Below are positions 58,601-64,000 of a stretch of DNA of 64,000 bases, one piece after another. The stretch is from positions 619,001 to 683,000 of the forward strand of contig JAPDOI010000153.1 of assembly GCA_029168955.1 (NCBI GenBank), in the 5' to 3' direction. Source of the stretch: Aplectana chamaeleonis (lineage: Eukaryota > Nematoda > Chromadorea > Rhabditida > Cosmocercidae). The notes beneath the pieces are model-generated. The model was not told the DNA's origin. It ran no database searches and was given only the letters and a program-made list of their open reading frames with translations. The number at the start of each line of letters is the position of its first letter. The stretch's first letter is position 1. Made by a program: the position numbers and the translations under genes.

Positions 58601-61200
58601 AGCAGTTCTCCAAAAATAAGATTTTTGTTGAAATACTATGAGCTTGTTCGAAAGTCCTTGCCAATCGTCTTTAAAGGCACTGTTCGCGATGAACATCGCT
58701 TTTCTGTTTTTTTTTTGCCTATTTTGAAACCGGACCCGTTCTGATTCCAATGATGCTTCTGGAATCGTAGAAGACCTTCTGAGAATGGAGTTATGGTCCC
58801 TCAAAAATTGAGCTAGGGAAAATGGTGGACGAGTTGTCCGAGGCTTGTAACTTCCGTCTTTTGCAGCCAATGTATGCGAGCTGACCTGAGTAGGGAGAGA
58901 GAAGTTGAGAATGAAGGGAAGAACGGGGCTTTTGATCGGAAACCATCGCTCAACTCACGATTTCGGGTGTTCCTTTGTTCACGTCGAGGGGCGGAAAGGT
59001 GCGGGACTTGCCCACAGCGGCGGGGTTTGCCCACTTTTCTAAGCCGTTTTGCGGCTCCTGGGCAGCTTTTCTCCCCGTTTTTTCGACGCTGTTGTGTTTC
59101 TGAGAGCCACGAGAAGCGTTTATCATGAAAAATTTGAGGACGAAAATTATCGCGAACAGTGCGTTTAAAGAGTGCGAAAATAGCGAGTGTGGCATGGATT
59201 CGATCCCGTTACCTCATTCCTCACAGCAGCCCCCATTGTAAATGCGCCAACTGGTCATGGAGGTGTGGTATCGACTTGGTATACGAGGACGCGATGTTTC
59301 ATTCATCTCAGCACCATATTCCAACGTAAAAACATTTTATGGGATACTTCCTAGCGTAGATATCACTTCGATGCATCTTAGAACAGGCCGAATATACACG
59401 GATTACACGTTCTAATGCATCTAGAGTAAAAATGCTCACAACTCCGTGTGGAGAATTGCTCCGCATCTGTAATGTGAAAATTCGGATTCTACGCCGGAAA
59501 GTAGATCCGAAAACCTATATTCAATTTGAAATGGCCACTTTGTGTAAGTAACCTTCTCTTGTCAGCCCTCGCCCAAATCACCCATAATTGAACGAGGATT
59601 GAACAAGTATAGTCCTATTTGTGCGTGGTCGCCTCGAAGCAAGACCGCCCGCAGCACGCTCGCTCGTTACGTCATCCACTCATTTCGCCCGTATTGATCG
59701 ATGGCGCGGCTTGCGAGCTAGCCATGTGGGGAGGCAGATGGGCACGCGCTCCTCTGTGCGCCGCTGGGGTCGATTGAGTGTTTACCACGAATTCTCACAG
59801 GCTGGGCAGAAAACAAATATCCTCAAAAAAAGATGTTACAATTGTCCGAACAACATTGAAGAAAACAATTGGAAAAAAATATCCGTTCCTTAAAAAAAGT
59901 AAAAGCTATAGGCGATTTTGGTGAAAATAATATGCGCTTTAACTTTCAGAGAAAAAAAAAAACTAAAGCCAGCGGAGATCTTTAGAAAACTCAAGAAAAT
60001 ATAAAGAGTCAGCATTCGGTAATAAGAGCAGCGCCATCGATCGGTTTTCTGATACATTCGGAGAGATTCAATGAAGTTTTGGAAAATCATGAAGAAATAT
60101 TGCCATTATTGGAGAAAATCGCGGTAACAGCTATAGTAAAAATTCAAAAAGCACACGACGACAAGAAAACTGCCAAAATATTAAAATAAAATTTGGAAGA
60201 AAAACTGAAAAAAAAGAATGGAATAAGCGAAATCTCAAAAAGAAGCATGGAAAAGCGATCAAATTATGAAGGTTTTAAGAACATCGTCCAACCTAGACAA
60301 CATTAGAAAGCTTGAAAATCTCATTTTAAAAAACAAGTGAAAAAAAACAGAAAAAGAGCTTTGGACTTTCGAGGTGAAGTGAATTTACGTTAGCACATGG
60401 TCAAAAATCGATTGAACCCCGAGGGTATCAAAAAAAAATTTCAAAAATTTTTCGTCACGATTTTTGTAAGCATCGGCGCGATTCCATCGCGGATACGGAA
60501 AGTATGATCAGGGCCAAAATGTCCTCTAAGCAATGTTACCGCGACAGTGGCGTGATAATGCCGAGTCGTGCCTACAGGCGTCTAACCGGCGCTATCGCGG
60601 CGAAATCCCGGAGCCGTCGCGAAACTATCGCTTAGGCAGATTGCATCGACAACCTACTTACCCTGTCGAGGCTAATCGACGCAAAGACACCGCGATAGTG
60701 CCGAAACGGCATTAACGCGGCAACTAGTTCCATAGTGTTTGGAATTTTTCTGGATTACAGATTTTTTGGGTCCACACAAGTGGTTAGTGGGTAATCAACA
60801 GCTTTTCTCAAAAATTTCTCAATCCCACACATTTATCAGCTGATTTCTCACATGCAGATAATCAGATAACTGGTGATCAAAAAACTGACGTCGTTGACTT
60901 CCTTATAACATGATCTCTGAAACCCTCCCTAGCTAGCTCGATGAGATGTGAAAACTGCTGGCTGTGCCTCACTTAAAAACACACACAACACAGCATGAAT
61001 AAATTGTGGGCTCTTAGAATCCACTGCGTCAACAAACAAGAGTCGAAAGGAGTAATTACCGGCATGGGAGTGTCCGTACGACGTCGCCTATTTGATAGGG
61101 ATCGATGCAGACGGCACAGTCGATGTCCAGCTCGGGATCGCCAACTTTCAGACTTCGCGTCGGAATTCGCATCAGCGCCTTACGAGCCGCATTGAACAAC
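40472..61200 (-). CDS. gol: Goliath-family RING-H2 E3 ubiquitin ligase, 3' part of gene (6 exons)
   Basis: Exons, in transcript order: 61200-61060, 49785-49689, 48337-48164, 46452-46350, 40955-40867, 40609-40472. All phases agree. The first gives [16 protein letters not shown], matching the juxtamembrane region of Goliath/RNF130/RNF150, then CAVC; the second completes the RING-H2 with CRHVYHKSC and CPMC, so all eight C3H2C3 ligands are present. The tail is low-complexity, with a serine/glycine-rich acidic stretch, [11 protein letters not shown] and an alanine/threonine-rich end. Family knowledge: PA-TM-RING ligases are single-pass endosomal membrane proteins that recruit E2 enzymes through the cytosolic RING. 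The signal peptide, PA domain and transmembrane helix are not in this window and should lie beyond 64000. The gene is convergent with ARB2A. Confidence 0.87.
40867..40955 (-). CDS. gol: Goliath penultimate exon
   Basis: Two bases complete the split glycine, then 29 codons include [18 protein letters not shown]. Acceptor TTTTTAG and donor TTCAG|GTAAGC are good. Of the three frames, only this one joins in phase to both neighbours; another frame is open but breaks phase with the upstream exon. Confidence 0.72.
41239..44510 (+). mobile_element. RTE-clade LINE, copy 2 (in goliath intron)
   Basis: About 3.27 kb, nearly identical to copy 1, bounded by the 11-bp target duplication ATATTGGTCTT at 41228-41238 and 44511-44521. 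The 3' end is GTAAGTAAG. It is antisense to the goliath gene. It appears 5'-complete relative to copy 1, since extra sequence (41239-41355) precedes the shared part. Confidence 0.9.
41453..44467 (+). pseudogene. Broken APE-reverse transcriptase ORF of RTE copy 2
   Basis: The start ATG at 41453 is followed by a TGA 15 codons later (41498), where copy 1 has CGA. The endonuclease then reads from 41511 to about 42270, where one G is missing from a run. Linker and RT fingers read in 42296-43243, a 2-base loss breaks FVVRRVI, a lost T breaks [10 protein letters not shown], and the frame changes again in the GPFLFNF region at about 43485. The YADD block and C-terminus are in 43513-44268 and 44105-44467. 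Confidence 0.88.
44560..46310. repeat. Degenerate GTTGTCCCA repeats in goliath intron
   Basis: Units such as AGTTGTCCCAAAGTGTCCC recur from 44590 to 46290 and again at 41000-41240 on the other side of RTE copy 2, so the LINE and a TTAA-type MITE landed inside an older minisatellite. Confidence 0.6.
45249..45802. mobile_element. TTAA-type MITE, subfamily C, intact copy
   Basis: TTAAAGGCAGTGGTCACGAT at the left and CGACCACTGCCTTTAA at the right, 554 bp. The TIR differs from subfamilies A and B at one position (GGTCAC for GTTCAC). Located in the goliath intron beside RTE copy 2. Confidence 0.83.
46350..46452 (-). CDS. gol: Goliath exon: IVPLTVHSK segment
   Basis: Thirty-four codons plus one base, acceptor CTTTTTCAG and donor AGAG|GTTCGT. 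It encodes [16 protein letters not shown] and LPPIVNAEQ, resembling conserved tail motifs of Goliath proteins. The phase fits both neighbours. Confidence 0.8.
46500..46930. other. A-rich low-complexity tract
   Basis: More than 75% A+T with A strongly favoured on the + strand, between the 46.4-kb goliath exon and a repeat. No gene is seen. Confidence 0.6.
47486..47565 (-). other. tRNA-Ser-like element in a dispersed repeat
   Basis: A box TGGCTTAGTCG and B box AGTTCGAATCT on the - strand, with a spacing that would allow a long variable arm. A diverged relative lies at 57766. It is embedded in GCGGCAAATTCGCG-type repeats. Confidence 0.4.
47611..47807. repeat. Foldback element, about 47-bp arms
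   Basis: CTATCCTCGACGGGGGGG with GCACCCAAGATTTTCTCAT is mirrored by ATGAAAAAATCTTGGGTGC ... GTATAGGATAG; loop about 100 bases. It lies in the goliath intron between the 48.2-kb and 46.4-kb exons. Confidence 0.75.
48164..48337 (-). CDS. gol: Goliath exon: acidic Ser/Gly-rich tail
   Basis: Fifty-eight codons in phase 0, acceptor TTTTTCAG and donor CAATTG|GTGAGT. It encodes a disordered acidic stretch ([17 protein letters not shown]) followed by [18 protein letters not shown]. It is GC-rich and has clear coding character compared with the flanking intron. Confidence 0.82.
48649..48772. repeat. Short MITE-like foldback
   Basis: TAAGGCCGGGATCATACTT with GACCAGCGA and inverted TCGCTGGAGGTATTATCCCG with GCCTA bound 124 bp. 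Confidence 0.65.
49584..49688 (-). other. Possible alternative goliath C-terminus by intron retention
   Basis: If the GTGGGT donor is not used, the frame stays open for 34 more codons ([34 protein letters not shown]) to a TGA at 49586-49584. The stretch looks like soluble protein, but an open frame of this length arises by chance about one time in five. It would give a short ligase lacking the long tail. Confidence 0.25.
49689..49785 (-). CDS. gol: Goliath exon: second half of the RING-H2 finger
   Basis: This 97-base exon starts after TTTTTCAG, completes the split arginine and encodes [20 protein letters not shown] and [12 protein letters not shown]. The spacing H-x2-H-x2-C-x10-C-x2-C is canonical RING-H2. 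The donor is TATCAG|GTGGGT, phase 0. It lies 11.3 kb from the other half of the finger. Confidence 0.93.
50062..50173. repeat. Hairpin with perfect 18-bp ends
   Basis: CCGCCACCAAGCGGCGCG at the left and CGCGCCGCTTGGTGGCGG at the right are exact inverses, with further partial pairing inside (AATATTGAT). Confidence 0.7.
50220..51320. other. T-rich low-complexity tract
   Basis: AT-rich with T favoured on the + strand up to about 51050 and A afterwards, in the 11.3-kb goliath intron. TTCATT/TTCAAT words recur. No exon is recognised. Confidence 0.6.
52576..52713. repeat. 138-bp MITE-like element with 24-bp TIR
   Basis: AGGCCTCTTTCAGAGTGCGA and the inverse of AGGCCTCTTTCAGAGTTCGA differ at one base over 24. 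The interior is rich in CGATCG. Confidence 0.75.
53032..53105 (-). other. tRNA-derived sequence
   Basis: The - strand reads TGGTGGAGAAG (A box, one or two mismatches) and a perfect B box GGTTCGAATCC. The ends do not form a clear acceptor stem. In the goliath intron. Confidence 0.4.
54088..54357. mobile_element. 270-bp foldback MITE, family 1, copy 3
   Basis: Third copy (TACTGTGCTTCTCTGGGCC ... CCGGACAAGCACAGTA). The right TIR has lost about a dozen bases between CCGGA and CAAGCAC relative to the other copies. It lies in the long goliath intron. Confidence 0.88.
55432..55822. mobile_element. TTAA-type MITE, subfamily E
   Basis: Ends TTGAAGGCATTGTTCACGAT and ATCGTGAACATTGCCTTCAA, about 390 bp. 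TTGAA replaces TTTAA at both ends, so here the terminal motif is part of the TIR or the target site was unusual. A weak tRNA-like match lies inside it. Confidence 0.75.
56605..56724. repeat. 120-bp foldback, about 47-bp arms
   Basis: GGGCTGGGATTCATGAACGG with CAAACCGTGGGCTAGGGTTG is mirrored at the right with two single-base differences; loop about 25 bases. It could fold into a long, almost continuous stem. Confidence 0.78.
56765..57212. mobile_element. TTAA-type MITE, subfamily B, right-truncated
   Basis: Starts TTAAAGGTAGTGTTCACGAT and follows the 26.4-kb copy base for base with scattered changes until about 57212 (ATCGATTTAGTGAAATTC), where similarity stops before the expected right end. 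Confidence 0.78.
57540..58060. repeat. Dispersed GCGGCAAATTCGCG repeat block, copy 2
   Basis: Same segment order as the 47.3-kb block, without the foldback insertion, which makes that insertion the younger event. Both lie in goliath introns. Confidence 0.6.
57766..57836 (-). other. tRNA-like element, relative of the 47.5-kb copy
   Basis: Shares GCGGAGATGG, GATGGATTCGT and GGTTTGAATCTCGGTATGCA with the 47.5-kb sequence. The B box is GGTTTGAATC. The A box is damaged. Confidence 0.35.
58671..59168. mobile_element. TTAA-type MITE, subfamily A, copy 3
   Basis: Ends TTAAAGGCACTGTTCGCGAT and CGCGAACAGTGCGTTTAA. The interior matches the 18.8-kb element. Located in the 11.3-kb goliath intron. Confidence 0.82.
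59186..59258 (-). other. Weak tRNA-like sequence
   Basis: The - strand has a near-perfect B box GGATCGAATCC and a partial A box TGGCGCATTTA, right after a TTAA-type MITE. Confidence 0.25.
59800..61059. other. Part of the 11.3-kb goliath intron adjoining the RING exon
   Basis: A-rich from 59800 to 60370, then a CpG-rich stretch of CGCGATAGTGCCG-type words at 60520-60720 with partial inverted symmetry. No exon is recognised. Confidence 0.45.
61060..61200 (-). CDS. gol: Goliath exon: juxtamembrane segment and first RING cysteines
   Basis: Acceptor GCGTTACAG and donor TGCCG|GTAATT bound 141 bases (one base, 46 codons, two bases). It encodes [18 protein letters not shown], then [20 protein letters not shown]. 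The RING is split after the third zinc ligand; the CG left over is completed by G of the next exon to give arginine. Confidence 0.88.
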
Positions 61201-61312
61201 CTGTAACGCTCGATAATTTCAAGTAAAATACAAAGAGATTCGGAAAATTCCAGGCTACACAACACATCAGAGAGAATTTTTTTGATTTCTAAATACAGCT
61301 CCATTTTGTCAA

Positions 61313-63400
61313 ACAATGCACCAGTGGACGCGTTCCATTTTCGTCACACGAAAGACAGGTGCACGCGTGAAACGATTCTTTGTGATTCGTCGAAGACAAA
61401 CTTTCCCAATGTACATCAAAACATTTTTTTAACCTACAATACACCAGCAAACACGTTCCAATTTGTACTACGAAGCACCAGTGAACGCGTGACAGGATTT
61501 TTGAAACTTCTCTTCGGTAAAACCTCCTCAATGTACATTAAAACATTTTTACTCTACAATACACCAGTGGACGCGTACGATTTTTGTTCTACGAAGCACA
61601 AGTAAACGCGTACCACGATTTTTAGAAATTTTTCTTGAGCAAATTTGTACAATGTACATCAAGAATGTTTCTTATCCTGCAATACACCAGTTAATGCGTA
61701 CCATTTTTGTTCTACGACAGACCAGTGGACGCGTGAAACGATTTTTGATAATTCGTCAAAGGCGAACTTTCACAGTGTACATCATATAGTTTTTTATCCT
61801 ACAATACACCAGCGAATGCGTTCCATTTTGTCCCACGAAACACCAGTGTACGCGTAACACACTTTTTGAAATTTCTCTTTGGGCAAACTTTTACAATGTA
61901 CATGAAAACATTTTTCACTCTACAATACACCCGTGAACGCGCGAGGACAAGCTGTGCATCTGACTGAAGAAAACAAGGACTATGACTTTTCACCAATCCC
62001 ATAAAAACTTTTGTTCGAGTTCGATTCCACATTTCTCGAAATCAAACGAGATTTTGATCCAACGACATTCCGACGAATGCACGATGTAAAGTTTTAGATG
62101 TGAAAAAGTATGGAAGAAACCTCGCTTCTGAAACAAAAAATGAGAATCATTCCAGGTGCATTTTCCTAATTCCGATTTTTCTCCTACTACACGCCGATGA
62201 ATGTGAACTGAGTATTGAATATACACATAGATATAGCGAAAAGAGACCAGTCACATGAGTAAAAACTTACATGACAAACTAAGTCCTTTTTTGCCTAAGC
62301 TATTTCCTTCGTCTGAGTTCAATCCAACGACACACCAGTGAACAAAAACTTTAAGTTCTATGTATATACAAGAAAGAGAGGCAAAAATCATGCGATCCAA
62401 GCAATAACCCTGATTCGATTTCCATCCTACGCTGCTTCAGTGAACGCTCACCGATAAGAACATATGGCGAATTTCGCGAAAGAAAAATAGAAGAAAGATT
62501 TTGTTGCAGAAAGAACGTTTGAAAGGAAACCACCACAACGCCTGCCGAAACTTTTTTCCAATTGAATTTCGACTCTACGACACACCATTGAGCGTGTACT
62601 GACTAGTCGCATTATATGATAATGAAAAAAAAAACAAAAAATACACTTTGCCGCAGGAAAAGTTCTAAAGGGAATTTTGCCCAGTCCTCTTTAATTTTTT
62701 CCGCACTACGACACACCAGCGACCGCGTACTGGCCACTTGTGCTTACGGCGAAAAAAATTGCTATTGCAAGAAAAAACTCTCAAAATTGCACTACGCGCT
62801 TTCCACCTAAGCTTTTGTCCTGAGTTCGATTCTGTTCCTACGAGACACAAGTGAACGATGGCATATATTCCAGAAACAAAACAAGAAACACAACTTCTCA
62901 AAAAAGATGAAACCTTCGAGGGCAAACTTCAAAGAATTCCTACGGAGCTTTTGTCTTAGTTCGATTTCCATCCTACGATACACCAGTGAACGCATATTGA
63001 GCAGTGGCACACATTGCAAAAAAAAATACAAGGAACACAATTCCTTAAGAAAAGACAAATTCTATAAGGTAAACTTCCATATTTTCCGCCGAGGCTTTTT
63101 TCTTGGTTTGATTTGCATGCCACGAAACTCCAGCGAACGCTTTCAAACCTACGGCACTCCAGTAAACGCAAGAGACATCAATTTCAAAATGGAAAAACGT
63201 TCCAGGCAAATTTCTGCCATTCCTGAATGATTTCCTTACGTAGATGTCCATGACATGGGAGACTAGCATATTTTCCCATGATAGGTTTTCCATACTAAGA
63301 CACACCAGTGAACGCACGGTAGTGCGCCTATAGTCCTCATCTCCACAAATAATTAGATTAGAACAATTATCTGCCAACCCTACAACACGCCAGTGGATCA
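61313..63400. repeat. Tandem array with CACCAGTGAACGCG core
   Basis: CTACAATACACCAGTGGACG recurs at about 61437, 61557, 61679, 61799 and 61919, a 120-base step with a second CACCAGTGAACGCG half-way through each unit. From 62330 to 63400 more diverged units (CTACGACACACCAGTGAACG) follow at 100-180-base spacing. It lies in the goliath intron upstream of the RING exons. Confidence 0.8.
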
Positions 63401-64000
63401 TTATATAAATATATATTTTTCTACATTCAAGTTTGACGTTCATTGCTGTGTCGTAGGAAGTAGATCGAATGATACTCCTCCAACAATGCGTTATGCAACG
63501 CAAAAACTTCATCTTGGATTCTGAAAGAGGTTTTAGCCGCGAAACGAACATATACAGCGGAGAACTGATGGTTTGTTTGGAAGTAGGCTCAACATACTTT
63601 TCGATACCCTTCAACTTCGGACAACTGTTCCTTTACGACAGAAAATATCGAAGACGGAACTCTTTTTTCACCAGGCACTAGAACCAGACAGACAACTTCC
63701 GGCCAGACTTCAACTCGCCTCAAAGTGCACGACTCGCCTTTCAAATGTCAGAAGCACTTGCCCCGAATTTCGAAAATGGGTGTGTAATTGCAGGCAAAAA
63801 GTGCACGAGGGCGTCCACCCCCTCCCTCCCCCCGGGACCGAAACTACCTTGCAGCTAGTATCCCAATAACTCAACCAACACTATTAGAACTAAACTATTG
63901 TCAAAATATAAGAAAATTCACTGATTTCAGCTACATACATAACTGGGGAGTGGCAAGCGAAGTGGGCCCGCCACGCCCCCTGTTGGTTAGTAGTCCAAGC
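63400..64000. other. Right end, no exon recognised
   Basis: The upstream goliath exons (PA domain, membrane helix) were looked for here on the - strand and not found. A 70-codon + strand frame at 63469-63681 has protein-like composition but no recognised similarity. Confidence 0.4.

Noticed and set aside
61313..63400. Regularly spaced short core considered as CRISPR-like
   Set aside because: Spacers are related to one another, spacing drifts, there are no cas genes, and the context is a nematode intron.
63045..63614. 189-codon - strand frame, the longest outside the LINEs and satellite
   Set aside because: Most of it overlaps the CACCAGTGAACGCG array, has no recognised domain and is not in phase with goliath exons.

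Overview
This is eukaryotic DNA, most likely from a strongylid nematode, probably a hookworm. The case rests on four things: split genes with polypyrimidine-TTTCAG acceptors and GTAAGT/GTGAGT donors, a likely trans-splice acceptor just before a start codon, two nearly identical RTE-type LINE copies of a kind known from Ancylostoma and Necator, and introns crowded with foldback elements. Species assignment is inference. There are no bacterial operons and no CRISPR array.

Two conserved genes face each other. On the + strand, an ARB2A (FAM172A) homolog runs from 16782 to 35223 in seven exons. All splice phases agree, giving a predicted 305-residue protein with HGSG and AHSRGG motifs. On the - strand, six exons (61200 down to 40472) encode the RING-H2 domain and C-terminal tail of a Goliath-family (PA-TM-RING) E3 ubiquitin ligase. 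Its signal peptide, PA domain and membrane helix must lie beyond the right edge. The two genes are not functionally linked by anything visible here.

Layout. 1-16.7 kb: mostly repeats and foldbacks, with weak exon candidates of unknown genes at 8.7 kb (-), 13.0 kb (-), 14.5-14.8 kb (+) and 15.1 kb (+). 16.8-35.2 kb: ARB2A; its three introns of 5-6 kb hold TTAA-type MITEs (one nested in another), degenerate minisatellites, RTE copy 1 and a 738-bp palindromic element. 35.2-40.5 kb: the convergent intergenic region, with a 242-bp satellite array (about 9.5 core units) and one 282-bp foldback MITE. 40.5-61.2 kb: goliath; RTE copy 2 sits in the 5.4-kb intron and many MITEs, hairpins and AT-rich tracts fill the 11.3-kb intron. 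61.3-63.4 kb: a degenerate tandem array of about 120 bp period.

The most interesting content is the mobile and repeat fraction: a superfamily of short elements sharing one terminal motif but carrying unrelated interiors, nested insertions that give a relative chronology, a satellite with higher-order structure, and a set of tRNA-like sequences that all lie on the - strand.
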